DNA of 64,000 nt from CALDTK01 sp965213735 (GTDB lineage Bacteria > Bacteroidota > Bacteroidia > Chitinophagales > Saprospiraceae), in the NCBI GenBank assembly GCA_965213735.1, contig CBDCAB010000006.1, forward strand, positions 620,001 to 684,000, in the 5' to 3' direction. The notes under the pieces are model-generated. The model saw only the letters and a program-made list of their open reading frames with translations, was not told where the DNA came from and ran no database searches. Of the stretch, positions 23,474 to 32,280 are shown in pieces (within the stretch, counting starts at the first letter, position 1; every line of letters begins with the position of its first letter). The position numbers and the translations under genes were made by a program.

Positions 23474-26400
23474 TTAGTCGGGCTTCTTCTTGCCAAAGAT
23501 GTCATTGAGGGCGTCTTTAGCCTTGTCCTTGGCGTCTTGACTAGCTTTTTTGGCAGCTTCATCGGCAAGGCGCTTGGCTTCTTCTGCGGCGCGGGCGCGG
23601 GCCTCGTCGGCGGCCTTTTGAGCGAGTCGATTCGCCTCAGCTTGAGCTTTTGCTCTAGCTTCATCGGCGGCGGCGCGTGCGCGATTTTCGGCAGCAGTGC
23701 GTACGCTGTCGGCTACCGCTCGGGCCCGTGCCTCAGCCTGCGCTTTAGCATCATTAAGCCTAGCCTGTGCTACGCGTTCTATGCTATCGCGAGCCTGCTG
23801 AGCCAAATCCTTGATTGCCGCTGTCGCACCGTCTTGCAGCGTCCCTTCACCTTCAGTACCGAGCAGCTTTAAATCCACTTTCGGATCATCAATCGAGCCG
23901 GTAAGGCCGATTCGCACCCGCACAAACTCACCGACATTGAGGTTGAGGCCCAGCTTGCTCGCCTGACCACTAAGAAAATCCAAACCCGTATTGGCAGCCG
24001 CCCCTACCGTATTTTTACCAAGTAGTTCGCGGGGCACGAGGGCAACTATCTCATAGTTCATGCTTTGATCCAAGCCATGTGTGCCGCCGATAGTCGCATC
24101 TATTCCGCTCCAGTTGACCTCGAAAGGCCTCACCGTCACCGTTCCATCTTCTACCGTAAACCAGTTCTTGGTATTCTTGAGGTCGATGCGCTCTAAAGCA
24201 CTGAGACCCAGCAGACGAGAAGCTTTTTGCAGCGCTGGTAGGCTAGCGATTGTTGCATTCAACGTGGCAATAAAACCATCCGCATCGAGCTGCTGCAGGT
24301 TTGGCAGCATGTCGCGTCCGAGCGTTGAGCTCATCACCAGATTGGTGTTGAAGGAGCCGTCGAGGTACTTGGCTATAGGTGCGAGTTGTTGCACGGTATT
24401 GAGCTGCTCGAAGGCTTGCCTGAAGCTCGCATTTTGAATATCGTATTTTAGATCAAAGGTTGGAGGAGTGTTTTCGCCGAGGTATTGGTAGCCGCCGTCA
24501 ATTTTCATGGTGCCGCCAATGACTTTCCCGCTTCCGTTCTCGATCACTGCTCCCTGGTTGGCCATGGCAATGACTCCGCTAACATTACTCACTGCGATAT
24601 CATCGTAGAGCAACTTGTCAACTGCAGCCGCTACACGAATGCTCATGTTTTCCGGGAGGGCGATATAAGGCACCTCCTCAGCCGATGTGGTGGCCACGGG
24701 CGCATTTGGATCGATCCCGACTTCGCTGAGCGCAAGCAGGTCGAGCTGCGAGGATTTTAGTTGAAGGTTGCCCGTCAGCTCCTCATTATCGAAGCTGAAG
24801 CCGTAGAGATTATCTAAGGTGCCGCTCAGGGCAACGTCGCTATTAGCTGTGCTGAAGGAAGCATTTTTGAGCTCTAGCGTTTCTGAAGTGACGCTACCGG
24901 AGGCTTTCGTGTCGGTAAGCGTGTAGATGTCGTACTCCATCTTATTGATCGTCGCATCGAAGGCTATGTCAAATCGATCAAAAGGGCGAGCAGGTGGCTC
25001 TACTTCGCCTGTTGTTGCTCCAGGTGTGGTGCTCGTCGGCTCGATCCACTCATTGGCGTCGAAGAAATTGGAGCGGATATTCATCGAGCCACCCAGCGTG
25101 CCGGTTTCAGTGGCAAGCGCAAAGGGATCGCGCAATGTGCCATCTACAGCTAGATCGGACTTGCCAGCCTGAATAGCCATGTTCTCCACCTTCACTTCCT
25201 GTCCGTCAAAGCGTGCGGTGCCTGTGCGAATCTCTACCCGAGGCATTTCGGTGGCATCATATACGACATTAGAAAATTCGGCTAGGCCACGGCTTGAAAT
25301 AGACCGCAGATCACTCTGTGCACCTGAGGCAGTTCCTTGTGCCTCTATATCGAGTGCAATACGTCCAGCCAGAGTTTCAACCCCTTCGAGGGGGACGGCA
25401 TCGGCGAGATCACCCAGATCGAGATTGCCCTTAGCCACAAGATCAAAAGCAGGATCAGTTGTGCCTTGTTTTACGCGCAAGCGGCCAGAAAATGGATTAG
25501 CTCCCAAATTAAAACTAAAGCGCTCCACATCCACGAGCAGATCAGCTAAATCGCGACCTGCAGAACGGATTCCCGCCTTGACATTGATAGCCGTCAAAGC
25601 TTTTGGCAGATCAGGATACTGCACCGAAGCATCATTGACCACCAGATCGATTGCAAATCCAGGCAGCGACTGCGGCTCGGGTACATATGCGCCATCAACA
25701 GAACCGCGGATGGAGAAGTCGCCAGCCGTTTTGAGGCCACTCAAATCCTGAGTCACTACCGCAGGCACGACCGACCAGAGCGCTCGAAAATCTTGCTCAG
25801 GAGAATTGAAATCGACATCGACTGCTATGCGGCCATCTTGGGTGGGCATGCCGACCACACCTGAAGCTTCGAGCAGCAGCTCATTCAGCTTGAGCGCATT
25901 GTCGGCAAGCGTGATGGTCCCTGCTTCCGTGTCGATGGCCAGCTCAGCATCGTAATCCACAGTCGCGTTGCGCAAGTAGGCTATGCCAGCCGACACCATA
26001 TCAAGGTCGGCAATTTGTGTATCTGTATCGAGCGCAAAGTGCGTCGCGGTAAAATCACCGCTGCCCTGGTGGTTGAGCCCGGTAATGTGGACAAAAAGTT
26101 CTGCGGCACGATCATCGTAAATGACTTCACCTTCTGTAATGCCATACTCTTCAAGCGAAATCTCCGTGCTTCCTCCTGCACTTGGATCAGCTGCGGCGGC
26201 CTCATTGATGTTGCGAATAATGTCGGTGTTGGTACGTCCGTCGGCAAGGGTGAGTACGTGGAGCCGTGGGTGGTCGAGACTGACGCTGCGAATTTGGATA
26301 GGGCCTTCTCCAACAGCCGACCAGAAGTCGACGCTCACATCGAGTCGGTCGAGCTTAGCTAGCTGAATAGTATCAAATACGCCGCGACCATCAACCATGA

Positions 26401-26614
26401 TGTCTTCTATGCCCAGCGAAAGCTTGGGGAAGTCTCGCAGCACGCTCAGGTCGACATCGCCAAAGGCTACATCAGCGTCGACGTAGGTGTCGATTTGCTT
26501 GGTGACCTCCTCCTTGATTCTATCTCCAAACAGCACTGGCACCAACAGCGCAAAGGCGATGAGCAGCACGAGCAAGGTGGCAAAGGTGATGGCTATCCAC
26601 TTCAAAATCTTCAT
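23474..26614 (-). CDS. AsmA-like inner-membrane-anchored protein
   Basis: 1046 residues. One N-terminal membrane anchor (ITFATLLVLLIAFALLVPVLF), then a very long beta-rich AsmA-type region (FPKLSLGIEDIMVDGR, VSLDHPRLHVLTLADGRTN, repeated LDLVVNDASVQYPDL-like strands) and an AsmA C-terminal part (DGSFNTNLVMSSTLG ... LDFLSGQASKLGLNLNVG). From about 930 on, it changes to an Ala/Lys/Arg/Glu-rich coiled coil (repeats of ARAAADEARAKAQ type). Proteins of this superfamily are thought to form periplasmic lipid-transfer bridges. The charged coiled-coil tail is unusual. Confidence 0.88.
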   Translation of the reverse strand: MKILKWIAITFATLLVLLIAFALLVPVLFGDRIKEEVTKQIDTYVDADVAFGDVDLSVLRDFPKLSLGIEDIMVDGRGVFDTIQLAKLDRLDVSVDFWSAVGEGPIQIRSVSLDHPRLHVLTLADGRTNTDIIRNINEAAAADPSAGGSTEISLEEYGITEGEVIYDDRAAELFVHITGLNHQGSGDFTATHFALDTDTQIADLDMVSAGIAYLRNATVDYDAELAIDTEAGTITLADNALKLNELLLEASGVVGMPTQDGRIAVDVDFNSPEQDFRALWSVVPAVVTQDLSGLKTAGDFSIRGSVDGAYVPEPQSLPGFAIDLVVNDASVQYPDLPKALTAINVKAGIRSAGRDLADLLVDVERFSFNLGANPFSGRLRVKQGTTDPAFDLVAKGNLDLGDLADAVPLEGVETLAGRIALDIEAQGTASGAQSDLRSISSRGLAEFSNVVYDATEMPRVEIRTGTARFDGQEVKVENMAIQAGKSDLAVDGTLRDPFALATETGTLGGSMNIRSNFFDANEWIEPTSTTPGATTGEVEPPARPFDRFDIAFDATINKMEYDIYTLTDTKASGSVTSETLELKNASFSTANSDVALSGTLDNLYGFSFDNEELTGNLQLKSSQLDLLALSEVGIDPNAPVATTSAEEVPYIALPENMSIRVAAAVDKLLYDDIAVSNVSGVIAMANQGAVIENGSGKVIGGTMKIDGGYQYLGENTPPTFDLKYDIQNASFRQAFEQLNTVQQLAPIAKYLDGSFNTNLVMSSTLGRDMLPNLQQLDADGFIATLNATIASLPALQKASRLLGLSALERIDLKNTKNWFTVEDGTVTVRPFEVNWSGIDATIGGTHGLDQSMNYEIVALVPRELLGKNTVGAAANTGLDFLSGQASKLGLNLNVGEFVRVRIGLTGSIDDPKVDLKLLGTEGEGTLQDGATAAIKDLAQQARDSIERVAQARLNDAKAQAEARARAVADSVRTAAENRARAAADEARAKAQAEANRLAQKAADEARARAAEEAKRLADEAAKKASQDAKDKAKDALNDIFGKKKPD
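25468..25483 (+). repeat. GNAA mini-hairpin, 3-bp CGC/GCG stem, GCAA loop
   Basis: GTTTTA-CGC-GCAA-GCG, antisense to the AsmA gene, read as L-R-V-K-Q. It is the longest stem among the copies. Confidence 0.65.
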
Positions 26615-26702
26615 AGTGTCGAATTAAGACTGGTCCCGACCAGCTACCAGCTCTAACGTTGAAACGATGCAATGTCACACATATGGCCGAACACTATCCC
26701 TT

Positions 26703-26709
26703 TACTTTG
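26703..26709 (+). promoter_or_regulatory. Candidate rnd -7 element TACTTTG
   Basis: Sixteen nt before the ATG at 26726. It lies downstream of the alternative ATG at 26672, favouring the shorter protein. Confidence 0.5.
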
Positions 26710-26725
26710 CCACCGAATTGACTTC

Positions 26726-27928
26726 ATGAATAGACAGAACCCAGCTGTAGACCTCAGCTACACCTTCCTTACCACCTCTGATGCACTTGCAGATTGGGCC
26801 GCACAAACAACGAGGCACGACTGGCTAGCCTTCGACACGGAGTTTATCGGCGAGAAGCGTTACCGCACGCTGGTGTGCCTCATCCAGGTAGCCACTCCGG
26901 ATGGCTTGTTCTTGATCGACCCGATAGCCATCGATGAGCTTAGCCCTTTCCTCGAGCTTATTGCCAACGACAAGATCCTCAAGATTACCCACGCAGGAGA
27001 GAACGACTACCGCCTGCTCTACCAGAACTACGGCTGCGAGGCCAAAAATCTCGTGGATACACAACTGGCCTGTGGCTTCCTCAGCGACCAGTATCCAGTC
27101 AATTTCAAACGCCTTGCCGAAGAGCACATTGGCATTCACCTCAAGAAGGGTTTCGCGGTAGTAGACTGGACGCGCCGCCCTATACAAAAGGATGCGCTAA
27201 AATATGCCCTTGAAGATGTGGTTTACCTGCGTGAGATGTACGAGGTGGTAACAGCCAAGTTGAAGGAGCGCAAGCGCTACGACTGGTTCATTAGTGAGAT
27301 GATGACCTGGGAAGAAGCCTCCCGCTACGAGAAGACAGTCCTAGATGAAGTAAAGGCTATGGGCGCTGTTTACAAGATGCGCAAGTCAGAGAAGATCTTC
27401 ATGATGCGCATGATTGGCTGGCGCCGCATGGTAGCCGAAAAGCGCGATCACAGTCGAGAAATGGTGCTGCCCACCAAAGACCTCAACGCTGTCGTGCGCC
27501 TGATGCGCAATGGACCTCAGGCTATCACCAACAACAGGCATCTCAAGAAGAAGAGCTGGGTGAAGCATCTGCAACACTGGCAGCGGCTCTATCAGGATGT
27601 GCCTACAGAGCAAGAGCTGAGTGGGCTCGAAGAGCTTCGTGCTCCAGGCAATACGGATGTTCGCCAAGAGGTCGTAGGCGAAATTCTCTACAAGTACCTG
27701 TCTTACTTCTGCATCCGCCATGAAATTGCGATAGATCTGGTAGTGCCCCGAGCGGTGATGCGCGACTTGCGTACGGGCAAGCAGGAGGGCCTCAACGACT
27801 TGGTCAATACTTGGCGAGGTGAGTTTTTGGGCGACGATGTACTTGCGCTGCTGAGCAATACCGAGCACCTCGAGCCGGTATTGGAAGGTCGCAGCATCCA
27901 TCTGCGCAATACCAGCAGCTCGCAGTGA
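26726..27928 (+). CDS. rnd: Ribonuclease D
   Basis: 400 residues. The DEDDy 3'-5' exonuclease domain comes first: LAFDTEFIGEKRY, ITHAGENDYRLLY, and the third motif in YALEDVVYLREMY with the catalytic tyrosine. It is followed by an HRDC-type helical region (EKIFMMRMIGWRRMVAEKRDHSREMVLPTK) and a C-terminal extension. The enzyme trims tRNA and other RNA 3' ends. I choose ATG 26726 over 26672 because a promoter-like TACTTTG lies between. The stop overlaps the GTG of the next gene (GTGA). Confidence 0.92.
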   Translation: MNRQNPAVDLSYTFLTTSDALADWAAQTTRHDWLAFDTEFIGEKRYRTLVCLIQVATPDGLFLIDPIAIDELSPFLELIANDKILKITHAGENDYRLLYQNYGCEAKNLVDTQLACGFLSDQYPVNFKRLAEEHIGIHLKKGFAVVDWTRRPIQKDALKYALEDVVYLREMYEVVTAKLKERKRYDWFISEMMTWEEASRYEKTVLDEVKAMGAVYKMRKSEKIFMMRMIGWRRMVAEKRDHSREMVLPTKDLNAVVRLMRNGPQAITNNRHLKKKSWVKHLQHWQRLYQDVPTEQELSGLEELRAPGNTDVRQEVVGEILYKYLSYFCIRHEIAIDLVVPRAVMRDLRTGKQEGLNDLVNTWRGEFLGDDVLALLSNTEHLEPVLEGRSIHLRNTSSSQ

Positions 27929-29340
27929 GCTACTTGCTTGCAGCCGAGGATTTACGTGCAGCCTATGCACCTGAAGCTCCCGTGCTGCGGGGTATAAACT
28001 TTCAACTCGAGGCTGGCGAGCAACTCGGGCTTAGCGGTAAGAGCGGATCGGGCAAAACAACTTTGCTTCGCCTCTGCGCGGGCCTCGCTAAACTCGAGTC
28101 GGCAGCGACAGTAAGTGGTCAGCTCAACTCTTGTGGCCTCGATTTGCTAGCAGCACCTGAAGGGCAGTTGGTCAGCTTTCGCCAAAACACCTCAGCCTGG
28201 GTCACTGAAGATCCTCAAGCGGGACTTCACCCTCATCGCACGCTCGCGGCTTCGTTACGACGTTTTGGGCTCGGTAACCGCTACCAGCAATGGTTTGAGC
28301 GGCTGGAACTACCTCTTGCCTCTGGTTTTGCCGAAAGGCTACCCAGCGAAATAAGTGGTGGGCAGGCACAGCGTGTACGACTGGCATTTGCATTAGCCAG
28401 AAATCCTCGACTGCTGCTGCTGGAATCCCCTACAGCCTCCCTCGATCCTATCACGGCTCAGCTGGTGTTACAGCAAATCGAGCAGAGCCAGCGCTCGGGT
28501 GTGGCTATACTGCACGTAACTCACGATGAAACGCTGCTCGATAGGGTAGCAAGCCGTAGACTTCACCTCCACCACGGGCAGCTGATGGAGCCTACTGCTA
28601 CTCCCTCACCTCCGCTTACACCTTTGAAGATGCCAGCGCAAGCGGGTACTACCTCTCCAGTATTGCAGGTAGACGAGCTGCGTGTCAATTACAAAACGGT
28701 GGAGGCGGTGAGGGGAGTGAGCTTTAGTGTGTTGCCAGGAGAAACGCTGGCACTCGTGGGGCGCTCTGGGAGTGGCAAGACGAGTATAGGCAAAGCCTTG
28801 GCAGGACTGGTGCCGAGTGCAGGCAGTGTGCAGCTGGCAGAGGGTGGGCCGGCGCGAGGAGCCATTCAGTATGTGTGGCAAGAGCCGCGACTCAGCCTCA
28901 ACCCGCACTTTACGGTCGCAACTACCCTGCGCGAAGCTCATCGGCGGCGTGGCTTCGATGAGCGTGCCTTACTCGAACAAGTGGGACTTTCAGAGGAGTA
29001 TCTTCAGCGGCAGGTACTGACACTCAGTACGGGTGAGATGCAACGGGTGGTGCTGGCGCGGGCCTTAGCCGTGGAGCCGCAAGTGCTGGTATGTGATGAG
29101 CTGATGGCTGGCGTCGATAGTCGCTTGCGCATCGCCCTCACCCTTTTGCTGCGTAGGCTACAGAGGGAATTAGGTCTAAGCATCATTTATATCACCCATG
29201 ATTTGTCGGCAGTGCCGCACTTGGCCCACCGCATGCTAATACTTGAAGATGGCGAAGTTGTGGAGCAGGGGCCTGTCGAGGACGTGCTACAACAGCCCCA
29301 AGCTGCAATTACTCGGGCTTTGGTAGCTGCCGGGAGCTAA
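27925..29340 (+). CDS. Fused two-domain peptide/nickel-type ABC ATPase
   Basis: 471 residues with two DppD/DppF-like nucleotide-binding domains in one chain. The C-terminal domain (about 250-470) is intact: GRSGSGKTS, Q-loop YVWQEPRLSLNP, signature LSTGEMQRV, Walker B VLVCDE and ITHD. The N-terminal domain (1-235) has GKSGSGKTT and SGGQAQRV, but its Walker B reads LLLLESPTASLD, lacking both the usual Asp and catalytic Glu, and the Q-loop position reads VTEDPQ. One site therefore looks degenerate. No permease or binding-protein gene is in view. GTG start overlaps rnd. Confidence 0.88.
   Translation: MSYLLAAEDLRAAYAPEAPVLRGINFQLEAGEQLGLSGKSGSGKTTLLRLCAGLAKLESAATVSGQLNSCGLDLLAAPEGQLVSFRQNTSAWVTEDPQAGLHPHRTLAASLRRFGLGNRYQQWFERLELPLASGFAERLPSEISGGQAQRVRLAFALARNPRLLLLESPTASLDPITAQLVLQQIEQSQRSGVAILHVTHDETLLDRVASRRLHLHHGQLMEPTATPSPPLTPLKMPAQAGTTSPVLQVDELRVNYKTVEAVRGVSFSVLPGETLALVGRSGSGKTSIGKALAGLVPSAGSVQLAEGGPARGAIQYVWQEPRLSLNPHFTVATTLREAHRRRGFDERALLEQVGLSEEYLQRQVLTLSTGEMQRVVLARALAVEPQVLVCDELMAGVDSRLRIALTLLLRRLQRELGLSIIYITHDLSAVPHLAHRMLILEDGEVVEQGPVEDVLQQPQAAITRALVAAGS
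28175..28188 (-). repeat. GNAA mini-hairpin, exact form A
   Basis: GTTTTG-GC-GAAA-GC, antisense to the ABC gene, read as F-R-Q-N-T. It lies in the segment just before the altered Q-loop. Confidence 0.85.
28325..28338 (+). repeat. GNAA mini-hairpin, exact form B
   Basis: GTTTTG-CC-GAAA-GG, sense strand of the ABC gene, read as F-A-E-R-L; 150 bp from and opposed to the copy at 28175. Confidence 0.85.
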
Positions 29341-29998
29341 GCTCGTGCACGCTGAGCCCCTTATGTGCTGGACGAGCAATGACGTCGAGTAGTTCGTTAA
29401 ATACAGTTTCATCCGTTTCAAAATCGGCATCCCCTAAGTCGACCATAATGATCGGGTAGCGCTTTTCTTCACGGAAGTAGTCCCAGTAGGTGCGTTGGAT
29501 GATCGACAGGTATTCGTGGCTGATGTTGGCTTCGTAGTCTCGGCCTCGATGCCTTATCTGCTGAAGCAACACAGGCACTGGCCGGTGGATGAACAGCAGT
29601 TTTTGCGGAAGCGGAATTTGCTGATTCAGTTGATCGAAGAGCTTACGAAACAAGTCTCGCTCGTGTCGCCTCAGCAAGGTGCGGCGCGCGAAAAGCCAAG
29701 TCTTGAGAAAGATATAATCTGCAAGGACAGGCTTGCTGAACAGCGTTGGCTGACTCAACAGCGGCTGCATTTGCGTATGTCGTTCGGCCATAAAGAACAA
29801 CTCCACCATGAGCGCATAGCGGTCTTTGTCCTTGTAGAAAAGTGGCAGGAAGGGATTGTCGTCAAACTGCTCGAGCACCAGCTGGCACTCATAGCGCTCC
29901 GAAATGCGAGAGGCTAGGGTAGTCTTGCCAGCCCCGATATTGCCTTCGATTACGAGGTAATCATTCGGCAGCTGAGCTTTGGTAGGTGTAGCGGACAC
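29309..29998 (-). CDS. Deoxynucleoside kinase
   Basis: 229 residues of the dNK family (deoxyadenosine/deoxyguanosine kinase type). P-loop VIEGNIGAGKTTLA, EQFDDNPFLPLFY, the ERHTQMQP segment, the DYIFLKTWLFARRTL block and the lid R-x-R in IRHRGRDYE are present. It salvages deoxynucleosides by ATP-dependent 5'-phosphorylation. GTG start. Its 3' end overlaps the convergent ABC gene by 32 nt. Confidence 0.92.
   Translation of the reverse strand: MSATPTKAQLPNDYLVIEGNIGAGKTTLASRISERYECQLVLEQFDDNPFLPLFYKDKDRYALMVELFFMAERHTQMQPLLSQPTLFSKPVLADYIFLKTWLFARRTLLRRHERDLFRKLFDQLNQQIPLPQKLLFIHRPVPVLLQQIRHRGRDYEANISHEYLSIIQRTYWDYFREEKRYPIIMVDLGDADFETDETVFNELLDVIARPAHKGLSVHELSSRQLPKPE
29599..29612 (+). repeat. 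GNAA mini-hairpin, GGAA loop
   Basis: GTTTTT-GC-GGAA-GC, antisense to the kinase gene, read as P-L-P-Q-K. Confidence 0.6.
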
Positions 29999-30020
29999 AG
30001 AACGTGGTGCGAAGGCGAAC

Positions 30021-31610
30021 TTAGGCGTCTATGTTAGGCAATGCGCGAGCTACACGATCTTTAGGTATGGGCGCACCAGCGTCAATTTTGGCAGTGTCTT
30101 CTACATAATCTCGATACTCCCGCTTGACAACGGGAAGGAGCAAGAACACGCCGATGAGGTTGGGTACACACATCAGAAAGATCATTGAATCCGAAAAGAG
30201 AATGACTGATTCTAAGCTCACGCTTGCGCCCAAAACGATGAAGCACAAAAATAGAATCTTGTAGCTGATGTCAGCGTACTTGTTGCGTCCAAACAAGTAG
30301 AGCCAGGCCTGCAAGCCGTAGTAGCTCCACGAGAGCTGTGTGGAGAACGCGAAAAGCACGACGGCAATGGTGAGCAGGTAAGGGAACCACGGCAATACTG
30401 TTGCAAAGGCTGCACTCGTAGCCTGTACACCTTCGGCTTCCTGACCGTACTGTATGATGGTGCCATCGCCATTGGCGATGACTATTACGAGGGCGGTGAT
30501 GGTGCAAACGACGACCGTATCAATAAATGGTTCGAGCAGTGCCACGAGTCCTTCACTGGCTGCGTAGCGGGTTTTGACGGCTGAGTGCGCTATGGCCGCC
30601 GATCCTACACCAGCTTCATTGGAAAAGGCTGCACGCCTAAATCCCTGCACCAGCACTCCGACAAAGCCTCCGGCAATACCTGCTGGCGTAAAGGCACCTT
30701 CGAATATTTCAACAAAAGCCATCGGGATGAAGCGGAAATTCACGGCAATAACCGCGAGCGCTGCAAGCAGATACACACCCACCATGAAGGGCACAATGCG
30801 TTCGGTCACAGCACCTATTCGCTTGATGCCCCCGAGAATTACCAAACCGACAATTGCGGCCAGGGTGATGCCGAAGATGAGACCGGCCGAACCGCTGGTG
30901 GCGCCAATCTGCTGGTTGAAAATAGCTGCAGCTTGATTGGCCTGAAACATATTGCCTCCGCCGAAGCTGCCACCTACGCAGAAAATTGCGAACACCACCG
31001 AGAGCACTCCACCCAAACCTGCTAAGCCACGCTCGCTAAGGCCTTTTTTGAGGTAATACATCGGACCTCCATAGACTGTGCCGTCTGCAGACACATCTCG
31101 GTAGCGTACACCCAGGGTACACTCCACGAACTTCGATGCCATGCCTAACAGGCCCGCGATGATCATCCAGAAAGTAGCTCCAGGTCCGCCCAAGCTAATG
31201 GCGACGGCCACTCCAGCGATATTGCCGAGGCCGACGGTGCCAGACAGCGCAGCCGTGAGGGCTTGAAAGTGCGTGACCTCACCAGGCTCATCGCCCAAGG
31301 AATAATCGCCACGCACCGTTTTGCGCGCCAAGTTGAAGCTGCGAAATTGGACGAAGCCAAAATAGATGGTGAAGACTATGGCCGAAACGAGCAGCAGCAC
31401 GACAACTGCTGGCATCTGGATCGACGCCTCGCTAAAGGGATTAATGGGAAAAAACGTGAAAGTTGCTACAGCATCGGCTATGGGCGCCACCGCATCATTG
31501 AAGCGTCTGTCCCAACCAGCATCGGCGACTTGCAGGGAATCCGGCGTTTGGGCAAGCACAGCGACCATGCTGCTGAGTACGCTGGCGAGAAATGCGGTAA
31601 ATTTTTTCAT
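30021..31610 (-). CDS. Alanine/glycine:cation symporter (AGCS family)
   Basis: 529 residues, many transmembrane helices, with the AGCS signature region TALSGTVGLGNIAGVAVAISLGGPGATFWM and GGPMYYLKKGL. An N-terminal cleavable-looking segment (MKKFTAFLASVLSSMVAVLAQ) and a short periplasmic stretch precede helix 1, as in other Bacteroidota members. It imports alanine or glycine with sodium. I start at ATG 31610; a longer frame to 31754 lies upstream of the TACTTTG element at 31642 and overlaps the divergent sigma gene. Confidence 0.93.
   Translation of the reverse strand: MKKFTAFLASVLSSMVAVLAQTPDSLQVADAGWDRRFNDAVAPIADAVATFTFFPINPFSEASIQMPAVVVLLLVSAIVFTIYFGFVQFRSFNLARKTVRGDYSLGDEPGEVTHFQALTAALSGTVGLGNIAGVAVAISLGGPGATFWMIIAGLLGMASKFVECTLGVRYRDVSADGTVYGGPMYYLKKGLSERGLAGLGGVLSVVFAIFCVGGSFGGGNMFQANQAAAIFNQQIGATSGSAGLIFGITLAAIVGLVILGGIKRIGAVTERIVPFMVGVYLLAALAVIAVNFRFIPMAFVEIFEGAFTPAGIAGGFVGVLVQGFRRAAFSNEAGVGSAAIAHSAVKTRYAASEGLVALLEPFIDTVVVCTITALVIVIANGDGTIIQYGQEAEGVQATSAAFATVLPWFPYLLTIAVVLFAFSTQLSWSYYGLQAWLYLFGRNKYADISYKILFLCFIVLGASVSLESVILFSDSMIFLMCVPNLIGVFLLLPVVKREYRDYVEDTAKIDAGAPIPKDRVARALPNIDA
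30221..30236 (-). repeat. GNAA mini-hairpin, GCAA loop, 2-nt spacer
   Basis: GTTTTGG-GC-GCAA-GC, sense strand of the symporter gene, read as V-L-G-A-S. Confidence 0.5.
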
Positions 31611-31641
31611 AGAGGCTGAACAATCGCGTGTAAACTGGTCG

Positions 31642-31648
31642 CAAAGTA
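31642..31648 (-). promoter_or_regulatory. Symporter -7 element TACTTTG
   Basis: On the minus strand, 31 nt before the ATG at 31610. No clear -33 TTTG at the right distance. Confidence 0.5.
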
Positions 31649-31705
31649 GCTGCAAAGTTGAATTGGCACGTGTGGCCTGTGGCAGCGATATTGCGCACAG
31701 GCAGA

Positions 31706-32245
31706 ATGGCAGCAAGGACCAACAAGCAGATACTCGAAGAGCTCTTCCGCTCACACTACGCTAAATTGGTGCAGGTGAGCGCCCGTGTGACGGGTGATGT
31801 ACCCCTGGCAGAGGACATCGTGCAGAACGTGTTCATGAAATTCTACGAGCAGAATGGGCTCGAGCGGGCTGATAATCCACCCGCCTACCTGCGTAGAGCC
31901 GTCGTGACGCGGACACTTAATGCAATTAGGGACCGCAAACGCTTCCAACATCCCGGCGATCAGGCCATAGCGTCGGCTTCCGAACAACTCGTGGAGCCGG
32001 CGACTGACGATCTTGCCGACGCAAAGGCGCAACTTCATCGCGCCATAAAGCAACTTCCAGAACGCGCGCGCATCATTCTCATCCTCCATCGCTTCGAAGG
32101 GCTTAGCTACAAACAGATCGCAGCCGAACTCGACATTGCCCCTAAAACGGTGGAAAATCAACTCGCTCGCGCCCTCAAACTTCTCCGTGCACAACTCCCG
32201 AAGCTTCTCTCCGCACTTCTTGCACTAAATTTCACCAACGTTTAG
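31706..32245 (+). CDS. ECF-type RNA polymerase sigma factor
   Basis: 179 residues. Region 2 (LFRSHYAKLVQVSARVTGDVPLAEDIVQNVFMKFYEQ) and region 4 (RAIKQLPERARIILILHRFEGLSYKQIAAELDIAPKTVENQLARALKLLR) with its helix-turn-helix are typical FecI-like Bacteroidota sigma factors. A fecR gene, TonB receptor and DUF4249 lipoprotein follow. ATG 31706 is chosen because the extension to 31658 is unlike the family. Thirty-five nt separate it from the fecR ATG, a gap that holds an ECF-like promoter. Confidence 0.93.
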   Translation: MAARTNKQILEELFRSHYAKLVQVSARVTGDVPLAEDIVQNVFMKFYEQNGLERADNPPAYLRRAVVTRTLNAIRDRKRFQHPGDQAIASASEQLVEPATDDLADAKAQLHRAIKQLPERARIILILHRFEGLSYKQIAAELDIAPKTVENQLARALKLLRAQLPKLLSALLALNFTNV

Positions 32246-32268
32246 GGGTTTTGCCCTTAGTGTGTGTC
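32245..32268 (+). promoter_or_regulatory. Candidate ECF-sigma promoter for the fecR operon
   Basis: GGGGT, 16 nt, GTC. Spacing and the GTC -10 core are those of ECF-sigma promoters (GGAAC-N16/17-GTC type). The same geometry with similar flanks (GGGGTTTTG ... TAGTGTGT-T-ATA) stands before the Crp/Fnr gene at 36782-36805. Confidence 0.6.
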
Positions 32269-32280
32269 ATACAACATGTA

